This document shows, in pieces, positions 50,090 through 60,251 of a stretch of 64,000 nucleotides of DNA. Origin of the DNA: Actinomycetota bacterium. GTDB taxonomy: Bacteria > Actinomycetota > Geothermincolia > Geothermincolales > RBG-13-55-18. The notes under the pieces are model-generated. The model was not told where the DNA came from. It saw only the letters and a list, made by a program, of their open reading frames with translations, and did no database searches. The DNA lies in contig JACIXD010000001.1 of the NCBI GenBank assembly GCA_014360645.1, forward strand, positions 1 through 64,000, written 5' to 3'. The stretch's first letter is position 1. Every line of letters starts with the position of its first letter. Made by a program: the position numbers and the translations under genes.

Positions 50090-51482
50090 TGACGATGTTT
50101 CGCGGCTCAGGCGGAGCCAGCGAGATCGGCGCCCTCGGCCCTCCCTCCTTGCTCCTCTTCCTCTTCATCTCGATATGCCTATCGAGGTGCCTGCGCTCGA
50201 TATCTGTAAAGCGCACCCTCTGCCAGCGCTCGGACGCCCGCCAGAGCACCGAAAAGACCAGCTTCAAACATTCCCTCATCCCCGGAAGCGCGGGATGACC
50301 TTGGCCCGCCTGCGTTCCTCCAAAAAGCTGCGCTAAACGAGATTGGTGGTGCGGATATGCTTGCGGTGCACGGAGGGGAGCTTTAGGTGGGCAAGGGAAG
50401 CCTCCAGGTCCTCTGAGGAGCTCTTCATGGCGGAGGGGTAGGCACGGGAGAACCTCTCGACTGTGGCCTGGGCCATCATCTTCCCGGTCTCGTATGTGGG
50501 GGCGTCACGCACCGCCTCCAGCCGGGGCTTGAGGAGGGGCCGGACGTCGTCCGGCGCCTTGTCCAAGACGTTTCTCATCTTGTGCGCCCAGCGACGTCCC
50601 GCCCGAAGCTGTCGAGCGCTATGGAGGTTGTATCCGGGGCCGGACGTCGTCCGGCGCCTTGTCCAAGACGTTTCTCGTCTTGTGCGTCCAGCAGCTTATC
50701 CTCTCCGCCTTCGGCCACATGGTCTCCGCCGCCTTGGTGAGGCCGGGAGCGCCGTCTCCGGTTACGGTCAGCGGGGGCTTGAGGCCCCGGGAAACCATGT
50801 CCCGGTAGTGGGAGAGCCAATCCTCGCACGGTTCCTTGTTGCCCAGGGTCATGGAGAGGAGGACCTTGGCGCCCGAGGAGAGGATGGCCCAGGAGACCGG
50901 GATCCCCTCCTTTAGGCCCGCCTGGGCCCGGAGCGATTCGTAGACGGCTCAGGAGAACAGATAGACGATATCGAAGCCGGAGAGGTCCCGCCCCTGAGAT
51001 GCCTCGTATTCCTCCCAGAGAACCTCGGTCAGGCGGCTCACACTGGAGCGGGAGAGAAGCGCTTGCCCGTCCTTTATATCTCTGAGAGGGCGTCCTCGAT
51101 GTCCCGGGTGGAGAGCCCTGAGGCGTACATCTCGACCACCGGCCTCTCCAGGACGTCGGTGCGCCGCTTGAGCGCCTCCCAGAGCTCCAGGCGGAAGGGC
51201 TCCTCTGTCCCTAGCCTGGGGCAGGTCTATCTCGAGCCTTCCTCGGCGCAGTCTATGCGCCTCTGCTTGTAGCCGTTGCGCCAGCCGGGCGATTCCCCGC
51301 AAGCGCGCTGGCAGCGCTCCCTGCCCAGCCTTTCCGAAACCTCGGCCTCCAACGCCTCCTGGACGAGCTTTCTCGCCCCCAGCCTTAAAAGCTCGCTCGT
51401 CAGATCCTCCGCCTTGGCATCTCCCGCGAGTTCCCTTGCCTTCTGCCCCAACAGCTCGCTCGGTGGTATTCTCTTCATAGGT
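50090..51482 (-). pseudogene. degenerate IS256 (mutator)-family transposase
   Basis: The protein is recognisable only in pieces and several frames. The N-terminus MKRIPPSELLGQKARELAGD starts at 51482, followed by RDIKDGQALLSRSSVSRLTE, then TGDGAPGLTKAAETMWP and CWTHKTRNVLDKAPDDVRP. The C-terminal part with VERFSRAYPSAM and HRKHIRTTNLV is followed by an in-frame TAG, then RSFLEERRRAKVIPRFRG and, after another shift, RECLKLVFSVLWRASERW. A 57-bp segment is duplicated 100 bases apart inside it. The element is dead. Its right end could not be fixed. Confidence 0.85.
50536..50692. repeat. 57-bp repeat, 100-bp period, inside the dead transposase
   Basis: 50536-50592 and 50636-50692 match at 55 of 57 positions. 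Both encode (minus strand) the HKxRNVLDKAPDDVRP segment, so a 100-bp tandem duplication interrupted the transposase frame. Confidence 0.85.
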
Positions 51483-51728
51483 CTGGACTCCTTTCCATCG
51501 GTTGTACTGCTGAAACCTACGACCGATATGGTAGTCCAGACCGCTATCAATTCGCAGACAGTTTAAGGCGTGGCTCGAGTAGAGCTGGTTTCTTATCCTT
51601 AAATATCAGCATAACGAGTAGTTTTCAAAGGAACAATGCTCTTCCGCGGATGATAATCGCTTGGAAAGGGTAATAATATAGCAGAAGGACCCGTTTGCAG
51701 AGAATGTCGTCGGATATGTTCTCGTGTG

Positions 51729-54176
51729 ATGGATATGCAGGACACCATGGATAGTATAAGTACCGCCGAGGCAAAAGAGCTACCCGTAGCGTCCCTTTTC
51801 GCAAAGCTAGACTCAAGTGAAAGGGGGCTCACCAGCGCCGCAGCAAAGGCGCGGCAGGATGCATACGGGCCCAACGAGATCTCCGAACAAAAGCGAAACC
51901 CGGTGCTCAAGTTCCTTGGATACTTCTGGGGGCCTATCGCCTGGATGGTTGAAGCCGCGCTGGTGCTCAGCGCGGTAATAGGACACTGGGACGACTTTTT
52001 CATAATCCTGGCCATGCTGTTGATCAACGCGGCGGTAGGATTTTACCAGGAACACAAGGCGGACGATGCCATAGATATGTTAAAGCAGCGGCTGGCACTT
52101 AAGGCGAGGGTGTTGCGGGACGGACGGTGGGAAGAATTAACGGCGCGGGAGCTTGTGCCCGGAGACATGGTGAGGGTGCGCCTGGGCGATATCATCCCAG
52201 CCGACTTAAAGCTGATGCAGGGCGATGACCTGCTGCTCGACGAATCGGCCCTCACGGGGGAATCGCTACCAGTGGAGAAACACGTTTTCGATGTGGCGTA
52301 TTCCGGCTCGGTCGTTCGTCAAGGCGAGATGAAGGCGATGGTCATCGCCACGGGCATGCAGACCTATTTCGGCAAGACCGCCCGGCTGGTGGAGGAGGCT
52401 AAAACGCGCAGCCATTTTCAGAGAGCGGTCATCAAGATCGGGGATTTTCTCATCGTCATCGCCGCCGTGCTCATCGGGATCACCTTAATCGTGGCCCTCA
52501 TCAGGCATAATCCTCTTCTAGAGCAACTTCAATTCGCGCTGGTGCTCACCATAGCGGCTATCCCAGTAGCCATGCCGGCGGTTTTAACGGTGACCATGGC
52601 TGTGGGGGCGAGCGCTCTGGCCAAGAAAGAAGCCATCGTCAGCAGGCTTACCGCGATAGAGGAGATGGCCGGCATGGATGTGCTCTGCTCGGACAAGACC
52701 GGCACCATCACCAAGAACGAGATCCGCGTCGCTGAGGTGCAAGCGTTGGAGGGTTTCGAGACCTCGGACGTGCTGACCGCAGGGATGCTGGCATCGCGGG
52801 AAGACGACCGCGACCCCATCGATAACGCTATCATCGCTAAGGTACACGAAACCCCTGAGATTAGGGAGGGGATGTCATCTTATGAAGTCGGCGACTTCAA
52901 ACCCTTCGATCCGGTGATAAAGCGTACCGAGGTGAGCGTGCGGGATGTTGATGAGGGCACGGCATTCAAGGTCGCTAAGGGGGCTCCGCAGGTGATCCTG
53001 GAATTGCTCGGCGAGGAAGGGGGGTCCACAATATCCGGCGAGGTCTCGCGCTACGTTGACGAGTATGCCACCAGGGGGCACCGGGCACTGGGGGTCGCCC
53101 GCACCGACGATGGCGGAACCTGGCGGTACATCGGCCTCATCGCTCTTAATGACCCACCCCGCGATGATTCGGCCGAGACCATCGCCATGGCACAGGAGAT
53201 GGGGATAGAAGTGAAGATGGTAACCGGTGACCACATTGCTATCGCCAGGGAGATAGCCCGTGAGGTAAACCTGCGCCCAGAAATACAGCCCGCCTCCGCT
53301 TTTATCGATGCCCCAGACGAGGAGGCGGGCGACATTGTAGAGGCGGCGGATGGTTTCGCCCAGGTATTTCCGGAGCACAAGTACCGCATCGTCGAGCTGC
53401 TGCAATCCAGGAATCACATCGTCGGCATGACTGGGGACGGGGTCAACGACGCGCCAGCCCTGAAAAAGGCGGACGCGGGCATCGCGGTGGCCGGAGCCAC
53501 CGATGCAGCAAAGTCCGCCGCGGCCATCGTGCTGACCCTGCCCGGTTTGTCGGTGATCATCGATGCCATCAGGGAGAGTCGCAAAATCTTCCAGCGCATG
53601 ACCAGTTATGCCGTCTACCGCATCGCTGAGACCATCCGGGTGCTCTTCTTCATAACCTTAGCCATCCTCATCTTCAACTTCTACCCTCTGACCCCCATCA
53701 TGATTGTACTGCTCGCCCTGCTTAACGATATCCCTATCATGATGATCGCCTACGACAACGCCAAGGTATACCCGCAGCCTGAGCGCTGGAACATGCGTGA
53801 TGTTCTCTCAATCGCCACTTTCATCGGGTTTATAGGGCTTATATTCAGCTTCGGCCTGTATCTCGCAGCGAAACAGTGGTTACATCTGGACGGGGATACC
53901 ATTCAGACCCTCATGTTCCTGAAGTTGGCAGTGGGGGGTCACTTCACCATCTATCTCACCCGCTCCGGCAAGCTGCCGTTCTGGGCAAAGCCCTATCCCT
54001 CATGGCGGCTCATCCTGGCCGCTGAGTCAACTCAAGTAGTCGCCACTTTCTTTGCGGTTTACGGCATCCTGATGTATCCTGTCGGCTGGAGCAAAGCGTT
54101 GCTGGTCTGGGCTTACGTCATTGTGGCGTTTTTCATCACCAATTTCGTCAAGGAACGGTTCTACCGTTGGCTTTAG
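51729..54176 (+). CDS. P-type ATPase of the plasma-membrane H+-ATPase (P3A) class
   Basis: 815 aa. P-type motifs: LTGESLPVEK (actuator), CSDKTGTITKN (phosphorylated Asp), KGAPQVI (nucleotide domain) and MTGDGVNDAPALKKADAGIAV. The N-terminal GLTSAAAKARQDAYGPNEI, PIPVAMPAV-like helix 4 (AAIPVAMPAVLTVTMAVG) and the DIPIMMIAYDN segment of the C-terminal membrane part are typical of P3A proton pumps rather than Ca2+ or Mg2+ pumps. Such bacterial pumps export protons, often in acid-stress settings. Starts: ATG 51729, or GTG 51726; no strong Shine-Dalgarno. Convergent with the APC transporter. Confidence 0.92.
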   Translation: MDMQDTMDSISTAEAKELPVASLFAKLDSSERGLTSAAAKARQDAYGPNEISEQKRNPVLKFLGYFWGPIAWMVEAALVLSAVIGHWDDFFIILAMLLINAAVGFYQEHKADDAIDMLKQRLALKARVLRDGRWEELTARELVPGDMVRVRLGDIIPADLKLMQGDDLLLDESALTGESLPVEKHVFDVAYSGSVVRQGEMKAMVIATGMQTYFGKTARLVEEAKTRSHFQRAVIKIGDFLIVIAAVLIGITLIVALIRHNPLLEQLQFALVLTIAAIPVAMPAVLTVTMAVGASALAKKEAIVSRLTAIEEMAGMDVLCSDKTGTITKNEIRVAEVQALEGFETSDVLTAGMLASREDDRDPIDNAIIAKVHETPEIREGMSSYEVGDFKPFDPVIKRTEVSVRDVDEGTAFKVAKGAPQVILELLGEEGGSTISGEVSRYVDEYATRGHRALGVARTDDGGTWRYIGLIALNDPPRDDSAETIAMAQEMGIEVKMVTGDHIAIAREIAREVNLRPEIQPASAFIDAPDEEAGDIVEAADGFAQVFPEHKYRIVELLQSRNHIVGMTGDGVNDAPALKKADAGIAVAGATDAAKSAAAIVLTLPGLSVIIDAIRESRKIFQRMTSYAVYRIAETIRVLFFITLAILIFNFYPLTPIMIVLLALLNDIPIMMIAYDNAKVYPQPERWNMRDVLSIATFIGFIGLIFSFGLYLAAKQWLHLDGDTIQTLMFLKLAVGGHFTIYLTRSGKLPFWAKPYPSWRLILAAESTQVVATFFAVYGILMYPVGWSKALLVWAYVIVAFFITNFVKERFYRWL

Positions 54177-54283
54177 TCCTGAAAGGCATGCCAGAAAAGC
54201 CTCCCTCGATTTACGGGAACACGTTTTTCTGTATTCCGGTCAGTGATCTCAAGCCGATCTTGCAGCTTACATTCCGGTCTCCG

Positions 54284-55624
54284 CTAGCCTGCAACCTTCT
54301 TCCGTCTTTTTCTGTACTGCTCGTATACCGATTCGATGGTAAGGGCCATCACGAACATCCCTGCTAGGAAGAAGACACCGCTCAAGTTATGCAGGATCGA
54401 ATACACCAGGACAGTGATGAAGCTACCCGCGCACCCGACGAATCCCAGAAAGGATATCCAGGCCTTCGCCCCGGTATCTTTGCGCAACTTCATGTTGGCC
54501 AGGTTGACCGCCGCAAAGATCACCAGGAAAGAGGAGCTGGCCATGGTGGATATGTTGGTCAGGTTGACCACGTTGGCGATGACCAGGGTTGCCCCCCCGG
54601 TGATGAGCAGGCCCTCGATAGGCCTGTCCCAGACCAGCCGCTCCAACTCCTTGGGTAGCTCTTTCTCTTTGGCCATAACATAGGCGTTCTTAGCTGCACC
54701 GTAGAGGGTCGCGTTAATAGCGGAAGCGGTCGAGATGATCGCCGCAGCGGCGACGAGCACGAAACCCGCCTGTCCGAGGAAAGGCTTGGCTGCGGCCGCC
54801 AGGGCGAACTCGGCATCCGCGGTCAATTGCTGCGTGGAGAGGTTGCCCACCGCGACCAGGGCTACCAGTATATATAGTGCTGTGACGACACCGATGGAGA
54901 TATATAACGCCCGGGGCAGGTTCTTCTCGGGTTCCCGCAGATCGGCAGCTGAGTTCGCCACCAGTTCGAAACCCTCGTAAGCCACGTAGATGATAGCTCC
55001 CGCAAGGACTACCGACGATAATTCCCCCTTGGTTGGTACCAGGGAGCCGGTCTTGAGGCTGATTAGTCCGGCGACACCGAAAAACGTCAGTATGAGCAAT
55101 TTGGTGTATACCATGATGTCTTCCGCACCGCCTACTATGGCAGCACCCATGACGTTCAAGCCTGTAAAGGAGATGATCACTAGACTGGTGAAAACGTGCC
55201 TCCACAAGCCGAAGGCCCCCGGCATCAGGGCGGCCGCGTAGGACCCGAAGCTGAAGGCGTAGAGCGATAGGGTCACGATATATCCCACCCAGAGCAGCAT
55301 GTTGAGCATCCCGGAGATAATGCCGGTGCCGAAAGCCCGGTTGAGATACTCCACCGTGCCGCCCTTGAAAGGGAACCTGACTGCCAGCTTGGCGTAGGAA
55401 TAGCCGGTCAGGAAAGAGATGATGCCGCCGAGCATGAAGGAGATATATGCGCCAGGTCCCGAGATCTGCACCGAGAGGCCGAGAACCGAGAAGATGCCTC
55501 CGCCTACCATGCCCCCGATACCGATTGCAATAGCTTCCCGCAGGCCTATGCTGTCTTTGCCGCGTGTTTTCTTCCCCGTACCTACTACCGAGGCTTTGGG
55601 AGTCACCACATATACCCTTTCCAT
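54284..55624 (-). CDS. APC-superfamily amino acid/cation permease
   Basis: 446 aa with about 12 membrane helices. Helix 1 carries IGIGGMVGGGIFSVLGLSV, the unwound Gly-rich segment of APC transporters; helix 6 has IIYVAYEGFELVANSAADL, and REPEKNLPRALYISI follows, as in the family. It would import an amino acid or similar small amine or acid with protons. Paired with the H+-ATPase and UspA in the island, it could belong to a pH or amino-acid stress response (inference). It has a short positively charged C-terminus. Confidence 0.9.
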   Translation of the reverse strand: MERVYVVTPKASVVGTGKKTRGKDSIGLREAIAIGIGGMVGGGIFSVLGLSVQISGPGAYISFMLGGIISFLTGYSYAKLAVRFPFKGGTVEYLNRAFGTGIISGMLNMLLWVGYIVTLSLYAFSFGSYAAALMPGAFGLWRHVFTSLVIISFTGLNVMGAAIVGGAEDIMVYTKLLILTFFGVAGLISLKTGSLVPTKGELSSVVLAGAIIYVAYEGFELVANSAADLREPEKNLPRALYISIGVVTALYILVALVAVGNLSTQQLTADAEFALAAAAKPFLGQAGFVLVAAAAIISTASAINATLYGAAKNAYVMAKEKELPKELERLVWDRPIEGLLITGGATLVIANVVNLTNISTMASSSFLVIFAAVNLANMKLRKDTGAKAWISFLGFVGCAGSFITVLVYSILHNLSGVFFLAGMFVMALTIESVYEQYRKRRKKVAG

Positions 55625-55708
55625 AAACTGCTTATAGCAGTCATGCGTACCCCTTCAATCTACCCATTCCCAGATTATTACATTCGGAGTGGGCGCCCAG
55701 GCCATGAC

Positions 55709-56158
55709 TCAGCGCACGATGAGGACGGGACATTTCGCGTGGTGGCTAATACGGTAGCTCACCGAACCGAGCTGGACCTCCCCAAAAACACCGTGACCGT
55801 GGCTGCCCATGATGATCATTTCGTACCCGCCCTCTTCCAGCTCGCCGAGTATCTCAGCCGCCGGGTGGCCGAAGCGGACCTTCGTCTCCACTTCCACACC
55901 GGCCTTGAGCAGCGGCGCCTGGGCATCGTTCAGCAAGGCCTCCGCGTCGTCGAGAAACGCCTCGTGTATATCCTCGTAGGGAGGGATGGCCTCAAGGGGA
56001 GGCGTTATCTCATCATGTGGCATGGGATAGACGGGCTCCTCGAAGACGGTGAGCAAAATAAGCTTGCAGGGAGTGTTTCCCAGCAGCCTGGCCGCGAAGG
56101 AGGCCGCCTTGTCCGAGTACTGTGAGCCGTCCGTTGCCAATAAGACCTTTTCTAACAT
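55709..56158 (-). CDS. universal stress protein UspA family
   Basis: 149 aa, the usual single-domain length. KVLLATDGSQYSDKAASFAA is the N-terminal nucleotide-binding strand; GSHGHGVFGEVQLGSVSYRI matches the G-2x-G-9x-G-(S/T) ATP motif, so it is an ATP-binding type. CPVLIVR closes the fold. It lies between the APC permease and the MgtA-like ATPase, same strand. AAGGAAGGG precedes the ATG. Confidence 0.93.
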   Translation of the reverse strand: MLEKVLLATDGSQYSDKAASFAARLLGNTPCKLILLTVFEEPVYPMPHDEITPPLEAIPPYEDIHEAFLDDAEALLNDAQAPLLKAGVEVETKVRFGHPAAEILGELEEGGYEMIIMGSHGHGVFGEVQLGSVSYRISHHAKCPVLIVR

Positions 56159-56262
56159 TTTCCATCCCTTCCTTCCTCGTGCGCATGCCCCTCATTCCTC
56201 GCGTTTCCCCCCGCGGATGCGCTGTAAAGCGTTTTCCTCTCTTGCAGCAATATACCCACGAA

Positions 56263-58794
56263 TCACCCCGATCTATCGATCCAGGCATAGAACACCTTCT
56301 TCGCCACCTCGGCGGAAGCGATATATAAGACCATGATACCCACTATGTAGATATAAAAATATGCTGGCAAGGCCTCAAAGCCGATCATCTCGGCCAGGGG
56401 GGTGTAGGGCAGGGCAAGAGTGGCGATAACGACCAGGATGGTGGCGACCAGCAGTGCCTTCCCCGGCATGCTGCGCCAGAAGGGTCTCCTGGTACGGATT
56501 ACCAGGACGATCACCGCTGCGGAGACCACGGACTCTACGAACCATCCGGTGCGGAACTGGTTCGTGGAAGCGTTCAGGATGAGCAGGAGCACTCCAAAGG
56601 TAACGTAGTCGAAAACGGAGCTCAAGGCGCCGAAGACCAGCATGAACCTGCTGATGAAATGTATATCCCAGCGCCGCGGCCTCTCCACCAGCTCGCTGTC
56701 CACCCGGTCGGTGGCGATGTTCATCTCCGGGAAATCGGTCATTAGGTTGGTGAGCAGGACCTGTCCTGGAAGCAAGGGGAGGTAGGAGAGGAAGAGGGAG
56801 GCGCCTGCCATACTGAACATGTTGCCGAAATTGGCACTGGTGGCCATGAAGACGTACTTAAGGGTGTTTGCGAAGGTGGTCCTGCCCTCCCGTACACCGT
56901 TTGCCAGTACCCCCAGGTCCTTCTCGAGCAGGACGATGTCCGCGGCCTCCTTGGCCACGTCCACGGCGCTGTCCACGGATATGCCCACATCGGAAGCGTG
57001 CAGGGCGGGCGCGTCGTTGATACCGTCGCCAAGGTAGCCCACCACGTTGCCGGATTTCCTGAGCGCCAGGATGACCCGCTCCTTCTGGTTGGGTTCCACC
57101 TCAGCGAAAACGTCCGTGTCGGGCGCCCGCGCCTGCAGGGCTGTATCGCTCATGCCGCGTAGGTCCGAACCGGTGATGATGCGCGGGTTATCTTTCCCGA
57201 CCTTCCGGCTCACGCTGGCGGCTACTATGGCGTTGTCCCCGGTGATCACCTTGAGCGATACGCCTAACCTCTCCAGGCTCCCTATGGTCTCAGCGATGTC
57301 CGGCTTCGGAGGATCGGAGAAGGACAGGAATCCCAGAAAGGTCATCTCCCTTTCGTCGTCCTTGCTGATCGCAGGCGTATCCTGCAGGTTGCGATAGGCG
57401 ACCCCCAGGACGCGCAAACCTTCGTTGCTCAGCGTAAGAAAATCTTCCTTTATACGGTCCCGGACCTCGGCGATGGGCACGCTCTCTCCCTCGGACATCT
57501 CCGCCTGCGAACAGATCTCCAGCACGTTTTCCATGGCGCCCTTGGTTATCATGATCTTTCTCCCCTCGGAGCCAACGGCCACGCTCAGACGCTTACGGAT
57601 AAAGTCGTACGGCACCTCCCCCAACTTCGCATAACCGGAGATATCAAAGCTGCCTCTGCCGCGGATGACCTCGTCCAGGGGATCAGTGAACCCGCTCTCG
57701 AAGACCGCGTTCAGGTATGCATAACGCAATACTTTCTCACTATCTTTGCCCTGGATATCAGTCGCGGAATGCAGCTCGACCCGGCCCGTGGTGAGGGTGC
57801 CGGTCTTGTCGGAACAGAGTATGTTCATGCTCCCGAAGTTCTCGATGGAGGAGAGCTTCTTTACGATGACCTTCCTGGCGGCCATGTTCCGGGAGCCCTT
57901 GGAGAGGTTGACGCTGATAATCGCTGGAAGGAGCTGCGGCGTGAGCCCGACCGCCAGGGCCAGCGAGAAGAGGAAGGAGTCGAGGACCGGCCGGTGCAGG
58001 GCGACGTTGATGGCGAAGATTGCGATAACCAGGCTGAGGGTCACCTCGATGAGTAGGTATCCGAACCGGCGGACTCCGCGTTCGAACTCCGTCTCCTCCG
58101 GCTTCATCTCCAGGTGTTTGGAGATCTCGCCGAACTCGGTATTGCGGCCGGTGTTAACGATGACGGCTTCGGCCTCGCCGCTGACCACATGGGTCCCCAT
58201 GAACAGGGAGTTGGTGCGAGCCGCCAGCATCGTATCCGCGGGGAGCTCCCCTTCCTTCTTCTCCACCGGATAGCTCTCGCCAGTGAGAGCCGACTCGTCG
58301 ACGTAGAGGTAATCGGAGCTCAAGACAAGGCCATCCGCCGGGATGATGTCCCCCGCATTGAGAACCACGATGTCTCCGGGCACAACGTCCTCCAGCTCCA
58401 CCTCAATCACGGCGCCATCGCGCTTCACCTTGACACTGGTCCTGATCATGCCGAGGAGACCCTCCACCGCGTTCACCGCGCCCCGTTCCTGGCAGAATCC
58501 CAGCACAGCACTGAAGAGGATGATGGTAAGGATGATGATGGCGTCGGTGAGATCTGCCGTGAAGGCCGCTAGAACAGCAGCGAAGATGAGGATAATTATA
58601 ATGGGGCTCTTGAACTGGCCCAAAAGGAGGCCGAGCGTAGTGGCTCTCTTCTTGGGCTTCAACGAGTTGAGGCCATAAGTCTTTATCCTGGCCTCCGCCT
58701 CGCCTGGTGAAAGGCCATCGCGACTCGTACGCAAGGCCTCGAGCAGTCGTTGTGCAGGAAAATTCCAGAATGCATCAAGGTCGGCGTTCTGCAT
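56263..58794 (-). CDS. MgtA-like P-type Mg2+-importing ATPase
   Basis: 843 aa from ATG 58794. The frame stays open further into the IS3-type element, but those upstream residues are IS sequence. Motifs: LTGESYPVEKKEGELPAD, CSDKTGTLTTGRVEL, MITKGAMENVLEIC, YLGDGINDAPALHASDVGISV. The N-terminal GLSPGEAEARIKTYGLNSLK and MTDFPEMNIATDRVDSE are MgtA/MgtB-specific. It would import Mg2+. The IS3-type element's left end lies only about 15 bases upstream of the start codon, so the native leader, which in MgtA genes often holds the Mg2+-sensing control, has been removed or displaced. Confidence 0.92.
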   Translation of the reverse strand: MQNADLDAFWNFPAQRLLEALRTSRDGLSPGEAEARIKTYGLNSLKPKKRATTLGLLLGQFKSPIIIILIFAAVLAAFTADLTDAIIILTIILFSAVLGFCQERGAVNAVEGLLGMIRTSVKVKRDGAVIEVELEDVVPGDIVVLNAGDIIPADGLVLSSDYLYVDESALTGESYPVEKKEGELPADTMLAARTNSLFMGTHVVSGEAEAVIVNTGRNTEFGEISKHLEMKPEETEFERGVRRFGYLLIEVTLSLVIAIFAINVALHRPVLDSFLFSLALAVGLTPQLLPAIISVNLSKGSRNMAARKVIVKKLSSIENFGSMNILCSDKTGTLTTGRVELHSATDIQGKDSEKVLRYAYLNAVFESGFTDPLDEVIRGRGSFDISGYAKLGEVPYDFIRKRLSVAVGSEGRKIMITKGAMENVLEICSQAEMSEGESVPIAEVRDRIKEDFLTLSNEGLRVLGVAYRNLQDTPAISKDDEREMTFLGFLSFSDPPKPDIAETIGSLERLGVSLKVITGDNAIVAASVSRKVGKDNPRIITGSDLRGMSDTALQARAPDTDVFAEVEPNQKERVILALRKSGNVVGYLGDGINDAPALHASDVGISVDSAVDVAKEAADIVLLEKDLGVLANGVREGRTTFANTLKYVFMATSANFGNMFSMAGASLFLSYLPLLPGQVLLTNLMTDFPEMNIATDRVDSELVERPRRWDIHFISRFMLVFGALSSVFDYVTFGVLLLILNASTNQFRTGWFVESVVSAAVIVLVIRTRRPFWRSMPGKALLVATILVVIATLALPYTPLAEMIGFEALPAYFYIYIVGIMVLYIASAEVAKKVFYAWIDRSG

Positions 58795-58806
58795 ATGAAC
58801 ATCCCG

Positions 58807-60231
58807 CCCCCCGGTTTCCTGGACACAACTTTGAGTTAAGTCACGCCGCCGATTATAACTCATACCGCCTCGCTCTCGTAGTAAGCCCTCCTCGCGTCTG
58901 TGGGGCTTAGGTAGCCGTTCTTCTCGATGGGCCACTGGCTGTTGTAGATATCCGCGAAGGCGGAGACGGCCTGCCTTACCTCCTCCAGGTTCCTGTATAC
59001 CCTGCCGTAGATGACCTGCTCCTTTAAGGTGCGGAAGAATCTCTCCACCATCCCGTTGGTCTGGGACTGCTCCAAGAAGGCGAAACTGGGGGCGATCCCC
59101 CAGGCACGGATCTGCTTCTGGAAATGGTCAGAGAGGTACTGGCCGCCGTGGTCGGTGCGCAGGCTGAGGCCGCACGCCGAGCCCGCCTCCACCGACCCGA
59201 ACTCAGACAAAATACCTGGAGCCACCGGCTCCAGGACGGCGAAACGGTCGCCGCGCTTGGTGACATGGTGCCCTATGCACTCCGAGTTCCAGTGCTCCAC
59301 GCAGGCGAATATCCATCCCCAGCCGTCATCCAGAGTGAATACCTTGGCGCCGTTTCCTCCCCACATCTCGTTGGGGGAATCGGTCACGATCCTTCCGGTA
59401 TGTTCTCTGGGAGGCTTCTGGGGCACGCGGTGGGGAGAGAGGGGGTTCGCCTCCCGCATGATGCGCAGCACCCGTTTTCTCGATGCCGGGATGCCTCTCA
59501 CGTAGCGCAGGCGTGCCCACACCTTGCGGTGGCCCTCGCCGGTGAAGGATGAGGAGGCCAGATCGTCATGGATGAGGGAGAGAAGCTCGGCGTCGGATAG
59601 CTCCGTCTTGGGACCGGTCTTTCCTTCCAGCGACACAGACATTTCATCGTCCGGGCAGGTTCCGGGGCATGTCTTTGAGTAGAAGGAGGAACGCGGTATG
59701 CCCCAGGCGGCGCAGGTGCCCAGAACGCCGTACGGCTTCCCGGTCGATGGTGACGTACAGGCGCTCATCTCCTGAGGCCTCCTTTGCCGTAAAGACTCCT
59801 TGGCCTCGCAGCTCTCGCGCAACAGCTCGCTCTCCATTGAGAGCTCGCAGATCTTCTTCGTCGCGCAGTCGAGCTGCTCCTGGATGGGGTCACCCTCTCT
59901 TCTTGAAAGCCTCGCCTCCATGGAAGCCAGGGCCTTGCCCCGCCACTCCTCCAGGCGCCAGATCACCACCCCCAGCTCACGTGAGAGGGCATCCAGCGGT
60001 TCGCCCCCGAGCATGCGGATGACCACCTCCGCCTTCCTCTTCTTGCTCCAGCGGCCCTTCGGCCCTACGGGGCCCCGGTGCAGTTCCCCGGCTATGGGGG
60101 TGGGTTACCTTGCCCAGCCTGGATCCCGTCTCCTGCTCTCCCTGCGTCTCCCTGTCGTCTTCAGCATTCGGAATTTTCCCACCTCCTTGGACATAAGGTT
60201 ATCCTTATTCGTTGTCCAAGGAAATCGGGTG
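58807..60231 (-). mobile_element. IS3-type insertion sequence
   Basis: Imperfect terminal inverted repeats: left CCCCGGTTTCCTGGACACAA (from about 58809), right (complement of 60211-60231) CACCCGATTTCCTTGGACAA. The transposase fills most of the space. The right end also holds a 10-bp inverted repeat (TCCTTGGACA 60184-60193, TGTCCAAGGA 60213-60222). No clear target-site duplication was seen. The left end has a 75-base relative at 46449. Confidence 0.8.
58860..60026 (-). CDS. IS3-family transposase with a catalytic Asp replaced
   Basis: 388 aa single-frame protein combining OrfA-like (EPLDALSRELGVVIWRLEEW) and OrfB-like parts. The DDE integrase core shows the second Asp in RTDHGGQYLSDHF and the Glu in NGMVERFFRTLKE. 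The first acidic position, which in close relatives reads Trp-Gly-Thr-Asp-Gly, here reads WGGNG, an Asn. Upstream of the GTG at 60026 the frame continues with RWSKKRKAEV but offers no start codon, so the N-terminus may also be damaged. Probably inactive in the chemistry step. Confidence 0.85.
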   Translation of the reverse strand: MVIRMLGGEPLDALSRELGVVIWRLEEWRGKALASMEARLSRREGDPIQEQLDCATKKICELSMESELLRESCEAKESLRQRRPQEMSACTSPSTGKPYGVLGTCAAWGIPRSSFYSKTCPGTCPDDEMSVSLEGKTGPKTELSDAELLSLIHDDLASSSFTGEGHRKVWARLRYVRGIPASRKRVLRIMREANPLSPHRVPQKPPREHTGRIVTDSPNEMWGGNGAKVFTLDDGWGWIFACVEHWNSECIGHHVTKRGDRFAVLEPVAPGILSEFGSVEAGSACGLSLRTDHGGQYLSDHFQKQIRAWGIAPSFAFLEQSQTNGMVERFFRTLKEQVIYGRVYRNLEEVRQAVSAFADIYNSQWPIEKNGYLSPTDARRAYYESEAV

Positions 60232-60251
60232 CGCATTACAAATTCCAGTGA

